From Alkalimarinus sediminis (GTDB lineage: Bacteria; Pseudomonadota; Gammaproteobacteria; Pseudomonadales; Oleiphilaceae): a DNA stretch of 64,000 nt. Made by a program: the position numbers and the translations under genes. The first letter of the stretch is position 1, and each line of letters opens with the position of its first letter. Below the pieces are notes generated by a model, which worked only from the letters and a program-made list of their open reading frames with translations, made no database searches and had not been told where the DNA came from. Positions 1-12,839 of this stretch are shown piece after piece. The stretch lies in the NCBI RefSeq assembly GCF_026427595.1, contig NZ_CP101527.1, positions 3,095,001 through 3,159,000 of the forward strand, read 5' to 3'.

Positions 1-388
1 GAACACATCAGATAAGGCTTCAATGAAAGGTAAGAAAGTAGGTGTTCAGCGAGGCACATTGCAGGACAATTATGTTACAGATAACCTAGGTGATGTAGTT
101 GAAGTTAAACGCTACACCACTGCAGATGATCTAGTACTTGACCTTAAAGGTGGCCGTCTGGATGTTGTATTTTTAGATTACCCAGTAGGTGAAAAGACAA
201 TTATCAACGATAGCGACTATGAAACTGTTGGTGACACTATCCCAGTAGGTGATGGTATCGGTGTTGCGTTCCGTAAGCGAGATACAGAGCTAGCTGATAA
301 GTTCAACAAAGCTCTTAAGAAGCTCAAAGAAGATGGTACATACGACACTATCATGAAGAAGTACTTTACTTACAACATTAAGATATAA
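1..388 (+). CDS. Arginine/ornithine ABC transporter periplasmic binding protein, C-terminal part
   Basis: This is the 3' end of a periplasmic amino-acid binding protein of the HisJ/ArtJ/AotJ family (SBP_bac_3). The frame is open from the window edge, so the signal peptide and lobe I lie outside. Visible are the second-lobe features: a GKKVGVQRGT strand, a DLKGGRLDVVFLD segment and the usual ending with KLKEDGTYDTIMKKYF. Such proteins capture arginine, ornithine or a related cationic amino acid and deliver it to the permeases encoded immediately downstream. Substrate is inferred from the following permeases and astE and from the catabolic operon facing it. A hairpin follows the stop codon. The ATPase partner (AotP/HisP-like) is not in the window and is probably upstream. 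Confidence 0.9.
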   Translation, partial: NTSDKASMKGKKVGVQRGTLQDNYVTDNLGDVVEVKRYTTADDLVLDLKGGRLDVVFLDYPVGEKTIINDSDYETVGDTIPVGDGIGVAFRKRDTELADKFNKALKKLKEDGTYDTIMKKYFTYNIKI

Positions 389-426
389 CTTAGTTCAATA
401 CGCTAGCGATTAGCTGGCTCAACTAT

Positions 427-448
427 GGGGTCAATATGCGTTGACCCC
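427..448 (+). terminator. Intercistronic hairpin between binding protein and permease genes
   Basis: GGGGTCAA, a six-base loop and TTGACCCC form a perfect 8-bp stem followed by TTTCGC, not a full T-run. It sits in the 88-base gap between the binding-protein gene and the first permease. In comparable transport operons such a structure protects the 3' end of the abundant binding-protein mRNA or partly terminates transcription; that role is inferred. Confidence 0.55.
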
Positions 449-476
449 TTTCGCTAAACCTTAACGGTATTTAATT

Positions 477-1178
477 ATGCTAGATCTTCATGGATACGGA
501 CCATCAATTCTAAAAGGCGCCGTACTAACCGTTGAGGTTGCGATACTCTCCTTGTTGCTTGCCATATTGCTTGGCCTATTGGGTGCCATGGCAAAGTTAT
601 CACCCAACCCCATTTTCAAAGGCATCGCGACCGTCTACACCACGCTTATTCGCGGTGTACCAGACCTTGTATTGATGATGCTGATATTCTTCGGCGGGCA
701 AATGTTGATGAACAATGTTTCCGACTGGTTAAGTGATACATTCGACACTGACATTTGGATTAATGTAGATGAGTTTACCGCTGGGGTCATTACCATTGGG
801 TTTATTTTCGGCGCCTATATGGCAGAGACTTTCCGAGGGGCTTTTCAGTCAGTCGAACTGGGACAAATTGAAGCAGGTAAAGCGTATGGAATGACGTCCT
901 GGCAAATTTTTAGTGGTATTATGTTTCCTCAAATGATGAGGCATGCTCTGCCTGGTATTGGTAATAACTGGCTTGTATTACTGAAAACAACGGCTCTGGT
1001 CTCCGTTATTGGCCTTTCAGATATGGTTCGACTCGCCTCAGAGGCAGCAAAAGCCACACATGAGCCTTTTCGCTTTCTGCTGCCAGTAATCATCGGCTTT
1101 CTATTGATGACAGCAGTTTCTGAATGGGGGCTGAAAAAGCTTGAACAGAAATACAGCGCTGGCGTGGTAAAGGGGTAA
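477..1178 (+). CDS. aotQ: ABC transporter permease, arginine/ornithine type (AotQ/HisQ-like)
   Basis: This is one of two inner-membrane subunits of a polar amino-acid ABC importer. The 233-residue protein has the length and the hydrophobic segments of the HisQ/ArtQ/AotQ family. The cytoplasmic EAA loop that contacts the ATPase is visible at about residues 126-160 (EAGKAYGMTSWQIF ... PQMMRHALPGIGNNW). It lies 88 bases after the binding-protein gene and 3 bases before the second permease, so the three are one transcription unit. The name follows the P. aeruginosa aotJQM order; assignment to arginine/ornithine rests on the neighbouring arginine catabolic genes. Confidence 0.88.
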   Translation: MLDLHGYGPSILKGAVLTVEVAILSLLLAILLGLLGAMAKLSPNPIFKGIATVYTTLIRGVPDLVLMMLIFFGGQMLMNNVSDWLSDTFDTDIWINVDEFTAGVITIGFIFGAYMAETFRGAFQSVELGQIEAGKAYGMTSWQIFSGIMFPQMMRHALPGIGNNWLVLLKTTALVSVIGLSDMVRLASEAAKATHEPFRFLLPVIIGFLLMTAVSEWGLKKLEQKYSAGVVKG

Positions 1179-1181
1179 GTT

Positions 1182-1904
1182 ATGCTTGAACAACTAAACC
1201 AGCTACTTGCTCAGAATGAAATTTTTACCCCCGCAACCCTTGCCCATTATTGGGGAGGATTTGTCGTTACGGTTCAACTGGTGTTTTTGGCACTGATAAT
1301 TGGCGCTATTATCGCACTACCTCTGGGCATTCTCAGAACCTCTAAAAACCCATGGATAAGCAAGCCTATTTGGCTTTATGTATATGTATTCCGCGGTACA
1401 CCGCTCATTGTGCAACTATTTTTAATCTACTATGGTACAGCACAAATCACTGCCATCAAGGACACCTGGCTTTGGGACAATGTTCTAAGCGAAGCATTCT
1501 ACCCTTGCCTTATTGCGTTTGTACTTAACACAGCGGCATACACCACTGAAATTATTAAGGGCGCGATCGATAACACCCCAGCGGGTGAAATTGAGGCAGC
1601 AAAAGCTTACGGGATGTCTTGGACACAAAGAATGCGTCGTATTATCTTACCTAGCGCTTTTCGACGAGCCCTACCCGCCTATGCTAATGAAGTAATATTT
1701 ATGCTACACGCTAGCGCAATAGCCAGTGTTGTCACCATTGTTGATTTAACCGGCGCTGCCAGGGATATCTATTCACGCCACTATGCTCCCTTTGATGCAT
1801 TTCTATTTGTAGCAGCTATTTACCTATGTATTACATTCGCACTGATTTTTGGCTTTAGATACCTAGAAAATAAACTATTGGCGCACCTTAAACCTTTGTC
1901 ATGA
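1182..1904 (+). CDS. aotM: ABC transporter permease, arginine/ornithine type (AotM/HisM-like)
   Basis: This is the second inner-membrane subunit, pairing with the preceding permease to form the translocation channel. At 240 residues it is normal for HisM/ArtM/AotM. The EAA motif reads EIEAAKAYGMSWTQRMRRIILP near residues 137-158, followed by SAFRRALPAYANE. GGTAAG is a plausible ribosome-binding site just before the ATG. Its stop codon overlaps the astE start as ATGA, which indicates translational coupling between transport and the last enzyme of arginine degradation. Confidence 0.88.
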   Translation: MLEQLNQLLAQNEIFTPATLAHYWGGFVVTVQLVFLALIIGAIIALPLGILRTSKNPWISKPIWLYVYVFRGTPLIVQLFLIYYGTAQITAIKDTWLWDNVLSEAFYPCLIAFVLNTAAYTTEIIKGAIDNTPAGEIEAAKAYGMSWTQRMRRIILPSAFRRALPAYANEVIFMLHASAIASVVTIVDLTGAARDIYSRHYAPFDAFLFVAAIYLCITFALIFGFRYLENKLLAHLKPLS

Positions 1905-2992
1905 CAGATACTAACTTATCAGCTAGGCAAGCTCTTTTTGGCACATCAACTGACTTTCTAGCTCATACGCTTGAGCATGCGACACAGTCAATTGAGTCAC
2001 GCTCGGCCCGCTTGGAAGACGGCACCACGGTCATCATGCATGAGCTAGGTGTGCTTGAGTTTGTTCCGGTAACAAGCAGCAATAGCATAAAACCTATCAA
2101 GCTAATTTTATCGGCTGGCATTCATGGCAACGAAACAGCACCGATTGAGTTTTGCAACCAACTCATTAATGAAGCTATCGACGGATTATACTCTGTTAAA
2201 GTACCGACACTTTTTATCTTCGGTCACCCCCAGGCTATGGTGGCAGGTGAGCGCTTTATCGAACACAACCTCAACCGCTTATTTTGTGGTACACATGCAT
2301 CGGCCACCTATTGCGACTCTATAGAGGGAAAGCGAGCAGCACTTATTGAGCATCATGTGAAGTTGTTTGTTAAGCAGGGAGGCGAGCACCTTGTAAATCA
2401 TTATGACCTCCACACCGCTATTCGAAGCTCTGTGTTTGAGCGTTTTGCTATCTACCCATACATTGCAGGCAGAACAACAAACCCTACGCAACTTCAGTTT
2501 TTGGCATTTAGCGATATAGAGGCTTTTCTTTTTCAAACAGCCCCAGCTACTACGTTTTCATCCCACACTGCGGAAAATTATGCCGCCGAAAGCTTTACGG
2601 TTGAATTAGGTAAAGTGAGACCTTTTGGTCAAAACCCTGACTTCAAATATCGTGCAATCACAGACAACCTTAGGTTAAGACTTAAAGGGCGATGGCCTCA
2701 GCCTAGAAGAGCTGAACACCGCGTTCAGTGCTTTATTGCCACTCATGAAATTATTAACACGGGTAAAGATTTCGTACTGCACATCCCTGAAGATGTCAGT
2801 AACTTTAGAGAGTACCCAAAGGGCAGCCTAATATGGGAAGACAATGAAAGAAGTTATCGTGTAAAAGACCAGGTTGAGTATATTGTATTTCCCAATAGCA
2901 AGGTCGGCGTTGGTCAACGAGCAGGAATTATGCTCCGGTTAGTCAACATGGGTGAGGCGCCCGATCAGTCTACCTCACCTGTGGTACATTAA
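1901..2992 (+). CDS. astE: Succinylglutamate desuccinylase
   Basis: AstE hydrolyses N-succinylglutamate to succinate and glutamate, the last step of the arginine succinyltransferase pathway. The 363-residue protein has the zinc-carboxypeptidase-like signature of the family: SAGIHGNETAP with presumed zinc ligands His75 and Glu78, DLHTAIR with His171, and ELGK with catalytic Glu235, then PFGQN as in E. coli AstE. It overlaps the upstream permease by four bases (ATGA) and so belongs to the transporter operon, unlike P. aeruginosa aruCFGDBE where aruE ends the catabolic operon. The P. aeruginosa aot operon has an AstE-like gene, aotO, at this position, so it may be the AotO equivalent. The stop lies only 10 bases from the convergent astB. 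Confidence 0.88.
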   Translation: MTDTNLSARQALFGTSTDFLAHTLEHATQSIESRSARLEDGTTVIMHELGVLEFVPVTSSNSIKPIKLILSAGIHGNETAPIEFCNQLINEAIDGLYSVKVPTLFIFGHPQAMVAGERFIEHNLNRLFCGTHASATYCDSIEGKRAALIEHHVKLFVKQGGEHLVNHYDLHTAIRSSVFERFAIYPYIAGRTTNPTQLQFLAFSDIEAFLFQTAPATTFSSHTAENYAAESFTVELGKVRPFGQNPDFKYRAITDNLRLRLKGRWPQPRRAEHRVQCFIATHEIINTGKDFVLHIPEDVSNFREYPKGSLIWEDNERSYRVKDQVEYIVFPNSKVGVGQRAGIMLRLVNMGEAPDQSTSPVVH

Positions 2993-3002
2993 AGCAGTAA
3001 TA

Positions 3003-4340
3003 TCACTTCTGAAAAGGATACACCGAGCCAAGGTTCAGTATTTGCGTCAGCTCATCCAAAGCAGTTTCTGACTCCCTCAAAAGTGAAATATCAGCCAAAT
3101 CTTCTGTGGATAGCCTATCTCTATAGTGCTTATCAACCCAGTTGTTTAGCCTGATAAATAGCTGATCAGACATCATGACCTGTGGGTTAATCACAGCCTG
3201 CTCTGCTTCTGTCAGAACAACTCTGAGCCTCAAACAGGCTGGCCCACCACCGTTTTGCATACTTTGTTTAAGGTCAAACATTTCAACTTGGTTAATCGCA
3301 CCACCAGATGCCACTAACTGGTCAAGATAAGATGCAACTGACGCTATCTCTTTGCACTCCGTCGGCACAACTAGCATCATTTTTCCATCAGGTTTAGATA
3401 GCAATTGGCTATTGAAAAGGTATGAGCGAACAGCATCGTTAATAGTTACATCTGTGTTACTAACCTTTATAGCTTCTAATGAGGCTCCTTTCAGTTTTCG
3501 ATTTAATTCAGATAATACCTGCTCAGTATTGAGAAACGCTTCTTCGTGATAGAACAACACATTGCCATTACCGACTGAAATCACATCATTGTGAAACACA
3601 CCTGCATCAATAGTAGAAGGTTTTTGTTGTGCGTAAACAACCTGCTCATCTGGTAGTTGGTGCAACCTGGCAATAGCTTCAGATGCTTCTAGTGTTTGGC
3701 GCGCAGGGTACTTCTTGGGTTTGGGGGCTGCTTCATCAAACGCTCTTCGACCATAAACAAAAAACTCAACCCCTCCTGATCCATAATCAGAACAAAACCG
3801 GGTGTGGTTTGCTGCACCCTCATCGCCAAACTGAGAGACCGACGGCAGGGCATTATGATGAGCAAAGTAGCGTTCATCTGAAAAAGATGCCTGCATAATT
3901 TGAGAGGTCAAAGAGTGCTCTATGGACCGATGGAACTTTGCATTCAAATTAGCAGCAGTAAAGTGCACTCTGCCATCTAATGTATCGGCGCTAGGTGAGA
4001 CGGTGACCGCATTTGCGGTCCACATGCATGAGGCTGATGAAACCGCTGCTAACAAGACAGGCGATGATCGACACACGTCTGCTAGCACCTTCTCATCACT
4101 GCCGCTAAAGCCAAGGGCTCTCAGCACTTCAATATTTGGTCTATGGTGAGGCGCTAACACACCTTGCTTAAACCCCATGTCGTGCAGAGCTTTCATCTTT
4201 CTAAGCCCTTGCTTTGCCGCCTCTTTTGGGTTTGAAACAGCCATCACATTCTCTTCAGATGCAACGTTACCGTAAGACAATCCACTATAGTTATGAGTGG
4301 GTCCAACCAGGCCATCGAAGTTGAGTTCATGTGCTGCCAT
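3003..4340 (-). CDS. astB: N-succinylarginine dihydrolase
   Basis: AstB converts N2-succinylarginine to N2-succinylornithine with release of two NH3 and CO2, the second step of the pathway. The 445-residue length matches E. coli AstB (447). Conserved catalytic positions can be placed at Glu174 ([11 protein letters not shown]), His250 (GVFHNDV) and Cys369 ([11 protein letters not shown]). AAGGTAGG precedes the ATG and supports the start. It is the last gene of the - strand unit, 104 bases after astD; this is the widest gap in the operon, so a separate promoter cannot be excluded. Confidence 0.95.
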   Translation of the reverse strand: MAAHELNFDGLVGPTHNYSGLSYGNVASEENVMAVSNPKEAAKQGLRKMKALHDMGFKQGVLAPHHRPNIEVLRALGFSGSDEKVLADVCRSSPVLLAAVSSASCMWTANAVTVSPSADTLDGRVHFTAANLNAKFHRSIEHSLTSQIMQASFSDERYFAHHNALPSVSQFGDEGAANHTRFCSDYGSGGVEFFVYGRRAFDEAAPKPKKYPARQTLEASEAIARLHQLPDEQVVYAQQKPSTIDAGVFHNDVISVGNGNVLFYHEEAFLNTEQVLSELNRKLKGASLEAIKVSNTDVTINDAVRSYLFNSQLLSKPDGKMMLVVPTECKEIASVASYLDQLVASGGAINQVEMFDLKQSMQNGGGPACLRLRVVLTEAEQAVINPQVMMSDQLFIRLNNWVDKHYRDRLSTEDLADISLLRESETALDELTQILNLGSVYPFQK

Positions 4341-4444
4341 TTATTACCTACCTTTATGCATTTTCTAACGATTACTACTGAATTTATAACACTCTTTTAT
4401 CTCGCATATCGCCACATATAGCTTCAATATTGATGAAGCCAAAG

Positions 4445-6996
<2,552 letters not shown>

Positions 6997-7092
6997 TACG
7001 TTCAGCTCCCATCAATTTATTAGTCTGGATCCGCATCAGATGATGAGCCATAGTGTGTTAACTGATGGTCTCAACATGGAGGTTACGGGATG

Positions 7093-8109
7093 CTAGAGAA
7101 CCGCAAATGTAATACGCTCACTTTCAGATACATTGAGATCCTTAGCTAGCGCTTGATTTATACGAATAACATCTCCTATGCCGTCTGTCAGTTGACCGAT
7201 TACACACCTAAAGTCTGAAAAGGAACCGTTGCAGATGAGATACTTAACACCGCCCCGAGTCGACTCGCTCACCTTGACGCTTTTTGACTGCATACTTTTA
7301 ACCGTATTAAGGTGACCAACCTGCGCCTCAAGAGTGGGCCCCCCATCGAAGATGTCTATATGCTTACCCACTCTAAATCCTTCTCTATGAAGGAGTTGGC
7401 AATTTTTTTCTGCTAATGGATGCGGTGTTCCGATGGCTGCTTGTGCGGCTTCTGTCAGCAACGGAACATAGATCGGATGGGAGGGCATAAGCTCAGCAAT
7501 AAACGTTTTGCTTTTTATTCCGGAGTAATAGTCTGCGGTTGCAAAGTCCATATCAAAGAAGTGACGCCCTAAGCTGTCCCAGAAGGGGTACCCCCCTTCA
7601 TCATCGGAGACTCCCTGTATTTCGATGATAATGTCTTTATCAAACCGCTCTTTAAATAAGCCAATGAGAAGCAACCTAGAGCGAGACAGCAATTCAAAAT
7701 ATTCTGTTCCTCGATACTCTGTATCAATGGTTAATGAACAAAAAAGCGTTTTACCTGTCAACTCATGAGTCATGTAAAGCACTGGAATATGATTATTCAC
7801 ATGCAGTTGGTGAGACGAATGGATCAGCTCATCTTGGCGGTAGTTGTAAAAAGGTTGTCCATTACCCGCGCAACGGTCAACCCCTGCTGTACCCAGCACG
7901 TCACCTGTGTCGGTATTTTCCAACACCAGTAAAAATTGCTCTTTCCCTTCCATCGACTCATCACCTGCAAACGAACGAATAGATGCATCGATTTTTTCAC
8001 TGAGCTTGTCCCGCTGCTGTGGCAAGGTCGATATCTTTGCGCTGTTATGGTTTGCAAGTTTCTCTATACTTGCCAAATCTGAGAAAGTACTGGGTCTTAC
8101 AATTAACAT
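7093..8109 (-). CDS. aruF: Arginine/ornithine N-succinyltransferase, alpha subunit
   Basis: This 338-residue protein is the paralogue and partner of the downstream aruG product. Shared landmarks are MLIVRPSTFSDLASIEKLA at the N-terminus, LTIDTEYRGTEYFELLSRSRLLL, FWDSLGRHFFDMDFATADYYSG, ELMPSHPIYVPLL and HIDIFDGGPTLEAQV. GGAGAGG before the ATG gives a strong ribosome-binding site. Alpha rather than beta is assigned from gene order (C-F-G as in P. aeruginosa), so the two labels could be reversed. The enzyme is cytoplasmic and uses succinyl-CoA. Confidence 0.9.
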   Translation of the reverse strand: MLIVRPSTFSDLASIEKLANHNSAKISTLPQQRDKLSEKIDASIRSFAGDESMEGKEQFLLVLENTDTGDVLGTAGVDRCAGNGQPFYNYRQDELIHSSHQLHVNNHIPVLYMTHELTGKTLFCSLTIDTEYRGTEYFELLSRSRLLLIGLFKERFDKDIIIEIQGVSDDEGGYPFWDSLGRHFFDMDFATADYYSGIKSKTFIAELMPSHPIYVPLLTEAAQAAIGTPHPLAEKNCQLLHREGFRVGKHIDIFDGGPTLEAQVGHLNTVKSMQSKSVKVSESTRGGVKYLICNGSFSDFRCVIGQLTDGIGDVIRINQALAKDLNVSESERITFAVL

Positions 8110-8156
8110 ATTACCTCTCCAATCTGTTTTTATTGTTGGAACTTATCTAGGTAGAG

Positions 8157-9482
<1,326 letters not shown>

Positions 9483-9493
9483 CTAATTAAGGT

Positions 9494-9509
9494 TTGTCAG
9501 AATGCGACA
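9494..9509 (-). promoter_or_regulatory. Candidate ArgR binding half-site upstream of aruC
   Basis: The - strand reads TGTCGC, eight bases, then AA, exactly the first part of the P. aeruginosa ArgR half-site TGTCGC-N8-AA. It lies about 105 bases before the aruC start and just upstream of the weak -35 region, the usual place for an activator. A second, tandem half-site is not convincing. The same bases form an inverted pair TTGTC-N7-GACAA (9494-9510). Confidence 0.5.
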
Positions 9510-9587
9510 AAAGATTACGGAATAAGGACAGAGTAGTGGCGAGCTTTAGACGGTACGGTCAATATGTCGCCACTTTAGGTAAAAGTG

Positions 9588-11561
9588 TTAACTCGTTTTG
9601 AATTCAGAGGCTAACTGTTGCAGTTGAGTAGCCAGCATAGCTTGCTCATGGGATGCTGCGGAGATTTGCTCTCCACCTGTGGCAGCTAACTGGCTCTTAT
9701 CACCAATAGAGTGCATTTTTTGCGCGATATCCTCACTTACCGCCACTTGCTCTTCGGTTGCAGCCGCTATTTGTGTCGTCATATCCGATATTTTTGCGTT
9801 TGCGTCGGCAATGCTCAGCAGTGCTTTTTCGACTTCGGTCACCAACAACACACTACCATCAACATTTTCTCGACTCTCATTCATTTGCTCAAATGCTTTG
9901 GTGCTGTCGCCCTGGAACTGCTGAATCATCGCTTCTATTTCTGCCGTTGACTCCTGTGTTCTTTGTGCCAAGGTTCTCACTTCATCGGCTACTACTGCAA
10001 AACCTCGCCCCTGCTCACCAGCACGTGCTGCCTCAATAGCGGCGTTAAGTGCCAACAGGTTAGTCTGTTCTGCAATACCTTTAATGACATTAATCACCGC
10101 AGATATACTATTGGAGCTTTCATGCAGTCGGTTGATCGACTCCCCCGCTACCTGCACTTGACTAGAGACGTTGTTGATTGAGTCTACCGCTCGCTTAACC
10201 ACATCCCCACCTGCAACAATAATATCATCTGCTTCTTGAGAGGCATCAGCGGTTGCTGTCGTGTTTTCAGCAACCTCTTTTATCGTGGCCGTCATCTCTT
10301 CAATAGCCGCTACGACCTGGAGCGTTTCGTCTTGCTGCTCCATCAGTTCTTTCGCATTTGAAGCAACGGTAGCTGATGACTCTTCAGATGCTGTCGAAAG
10401 CTGATGACTGGAGTCGGTTATCGTATCAACCGCTTTTGAGAAAACATCCAACATATTGTTCAAATTAGTCGCAATAGCACCCAACTCATCCTGCACAACA
10501 ATCTTAGAGCGCTCCGCCAAATTTTTCTTTCTTGATGCTTCGTTCATCGTTTGGAGCAATGTGGCTACCTGAGATTGAATACCTTTCATAATTTTCAGTG
10601 ACAGTATAACTGTTACTGCGGTCACTAATAGCGATAGCACCAGCCAAAACGTAAAGGTTGATTGACTGCTACTCCTAACCTCACCGGCAAAAGTAAGGAG
10701 CTCTTCCGTTAGGTTATCTTCGATTTTTTTCAATAAGTTAATGCGCTTGGTTGCATAAGAAAACCACTGTTCAGATGAGTGGTTCATATCATCATTTCGA
10801 GCGAAGCCTCTATATTCAATGACTTTACGGACAGAGTTTTCGTTCTGCATTTGTTCAAATGCAGAGGTCTGCCCTTCAGTGGTGAACTGTAAAAAACTGG
10901 CAAAATAGGTATTTTGCTCTGTGATCAACTCAATTAGACGCCCAAATCCTTGCTTAGACAACACACCAGCCGAAAACGCACCGCTCAAAACCGCTCGCTC
11001 GATACCTGCCCGCTCTTTACCCTGCAAAAAACTGGAAAAAGCTACTAGCTTTTGTGTCATCTCAGAATTTGGAGAGTAGTCACTTATAATAGACGCGGTT
11101 GATAGCAACTCTGCATTGAGGTTGGTGTAATAAGCAATAGCATCGGCGGTCTTTATATCAAGATTATCTACACGCCCTCTGAGTGAAGTCATTTTCTGCA
11201 AGTCAGATTGAGTTTTTTGAATTAGTTTTAAGACTTGAGACGAGGAGATAAGTGCTGAGTTATCTTTTAAATACTGATTCAACAACGAAAGTTTTTCATC
11301 GGTTGCTTTACGCTGTTCTTTTAACACAGAGCCAAATTTTTCACCGTTAGAGCCTACGAAACCTGCGGTTGCCCCACGCTCTTTTTGCAGTTCATGCACA
11401 AGAGCACTGTTTTTATCAGTCAGCATCACCAACACTTCAACATTGCTAGCTCTTTCACTCTTCTGCCACAACTCCAACAACGTTGAGGTAGAAAAAAACA
11501 GGGCGCAACTAAGAGGAATTAGCACCATCGCTGCTAGTTTAATCTTGACTGAATATTTCAC
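9588..11561 (-). CDS. Methyl-accepting chemotaxis protein with NIT sensor domain
   Basis: This is a 657-residue transmembrane chemoreceptor. The order is TM1 at about 8-30; a periplasmic all-helical NIT (nitrate/nitrite-sensing type) domain at about 45-295, beginning with [20 protein letters not shown]2 at about 302-324; HAMP at about 325-380; and a long cytoplasmic signalling coiled coil. Its conserved tip lies at about 494-536 ([35 protein letters not shown]), which contacts CheA and CheW. It is transcribed in the same direction as the aru operon and lies just upstream of it, but a link to arginine is not shown; NIT domains usually suggest nitrate, nitrite or a related anion. Confidence 0.93.
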   Translation of the reverse strand: MKYSVKIKLAAMVLIPLSCALFFSTSTLLELWQKSERASNVEVLVMLTDKNSALVHELQKERGATAGFVGSNGEKFGSVLKEQRKATDEKLSLLNQYLKDNSALISSSQVLKLIQKTQSDLQKMTSLRGRVDNLDIKTADAIAYYTNLNAELLSTASIISDYSPNSEMTQKLVAFSSFLQGKERAGIERAVLSGAFSAGVLSKQGFGRLIELITEQNTYFASFLQFTTEGQTSAFEQMQNENSVRKVIEYRGFARNDDMNHSSEQWFSYATKRINLLKKIEDNLTEELLTFAGEVRSSSQSTFTFWLVLSLLVTAVTVILSLKIMKGIQSQVATLLQTMNEASRKKNLAERSKIVVQDELGAIATNLNNMLDVFSKAVDTITDSSHQLSTASEESSATVASNAKELMEQQDETLQVVAAIEEMTATIKEVAENTTATADASQEADDIIVAGGDVVKRAVDSINNVSSQVQVAGESINRLHESSNSISAVINVIKGIAEQTNLLALNAAIEAARAGEQGRGFAVVADEVRTLAQRTQESTAEIEAMIQQFQGDSTKAFEQMNESRENVDGSVLLVTEVEKALLSIADANAKISDMTTQIAAATEEQVAVSEDIAQKMHSIGDKSQLAATGGEQISAASHEQAMLATQLQQLASEFKTS

Positions 11562-11706
11562 GTTATTGCCCTATGTAAATCCTGTAGTTAATTAAAAGTT
11601 AGAAATGCCGCCAAGCGTATTCCTGGTTATATTGTTTCAACAATTTTATTGACTAGTTCACCCAATCATAGAGCGTCTTCTAACACTTCCCATGAGGCTC
11701 ACTACG

Positions 11707-12660
11707 CTACCCTCTGGCACGCTCCTCACTAGGGGTTAAACCAAAAAAGTTGCGGTATGCTGTACTAAAATGAGCGCCTGATGAGAAACCACATGATAGC
11801 GCAACATCTGCAATACTGGCCGAATGGTTATGCAGCAAGCTGCGGCCATGATCTAAACGAATTTGCAAATAATACTTAGAAGGTACTGTATCTAAGTATT
11901 TCTTATAGATCCGCTCAAGCTGCCTGCGAGATATAGCAACATGACGAGCAATATCATCTGCCGTGAGCGGCTCTTCTATATTTGCTTCCATAAGGTCAAT
12001 AGCCTCTGCTAACTTTGGTTGCTCTATTCGTTCATGATCTGAAAGTCGTTTGCGCTGAGAAGATGCATCTCCACCTACTCGCTCTCTAACAAAGTACTGC
12101 GCTAACGCTTCACCAATATCACGACCTTGTTGCCGCCCCACTAGCATCAACATCATATCGAGTGCGGCCGTTCCCCCTTTACATGTAAAGCGATCGCAAT
12201 CTAACGAAAAAACATCATTAGATACGTTAACATCAACGAACTGTTGCTTTAGCTGATGATCTCCCCACCAATGAATCGAGGCCTTTCGACCCTTTAATAG
12301 TCCAGCTTCTGCCAGTAGATACCCGCCTGATGAGACCCCTCCTAACGCTGAGAACCTGCGATGGTGAGCCTTTAACCAATCGACCAGCTCAGTTTCGTGT
12401 TGATGGTCTGCGGGTGTACAACCGCAAATCATTAAAACGCTATCGCAAGTATAGTCATCGATTGACTTATCAACCACACAAGGCAGGCCACTGCTTGAAA
12501 CCACCGGCAGCCCATTTTCACTCAGGTATTCAACCTTGTATCGGTCTTCCCCTTCTAATCGATTACAAATTAACAGAGGCTCTACAGCTGATGACATGGG
12601 TAACGAAGAAAACCCCGGCAGCAGTAAAAAAGAGAATACAATCGGGTCGCCGTTTTTCAT
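11707..12660 (-). CDS. GlxA-family AraC-type transcriptional regulator, possible ArgR equivalent
   Basis: This 317-residue regulator joins an N-terminal DJ-1/PfpI-like (GATase1-like) domain at about 8-180 to two AraC helix-turn-helix motifs at about 215-315 (ISRRQLERIYKKY and IADVALSCGFSSGAHFSTAYR). The N-terminal SFLLLPGFSSLPMSSAVEPL and the CKGGTAALDMMLMLVG segment are diagnostic of the GlxA group, which includes P. aeruginosa ArgR, GbdR, CdhR and SouR. Its place near the aru operon, together with the ArgR-like site before aruC, makes it a good candidate activator of arginine catabolism, but the effector (arginine, carnitine, betaine or other) cannot be read from sequence, so I give no symbol. 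Confidence 0.85.
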   Translation of the reverse strand: MKNGDPIVFSFLLLPGFSSLPMSSAVEPLLICNRLEGEDRYKVEYLSENGLPVVSSSGLPCVVDKSIDDYTCDSVLMICGCTPADHQHETELVDWLKAHHRRFSALGGVSSGGYLLAEAGLLKGRKASIHWWGDHQLKQQFVDVNVSNDVFSLDCDRFTCKGGTAALDMMLMLVGRQQGRDIGEALAQYFVRERVGGDASSQRKRLSDHERIEQPKLAEAIDLMEANIEEPLTADDIARHVAISRRQLERIYKKYLDTVPSKYYLQIRLDHGRSLLHNHSASIADVALSCGFSSGAHFSTAYRNFFGLTPSEERARG

Positions 12661-12839
12661 TCATATACCTTTACAAGTGCCACAGATCCTTTTTACCTCT
12701 CTATATCAAACATAACCCCCTACCCGTTGATAACTATATTAGTCTATAAATGGGTAATATCGATTTTTTATCAGGAGATAAATGTTTAACAAATGGCAAC
12801 CCTCTCAATTATTTGGTTACCAGGCTTAACTAACGCAAA

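Noticed and set aside
9758-10039. 93-codon + strand ORF
   Set aside because: Antisense shadow of the chemoreceptor signalling domain; composition rich in Arg, Leu and Ser as expected for a shadow frame.
12330-12749. 139-codon ORF on the + strand
   Set aside because: Lies almost wholly antisense to the well-supported GlxA-family regulator and has no domain features.
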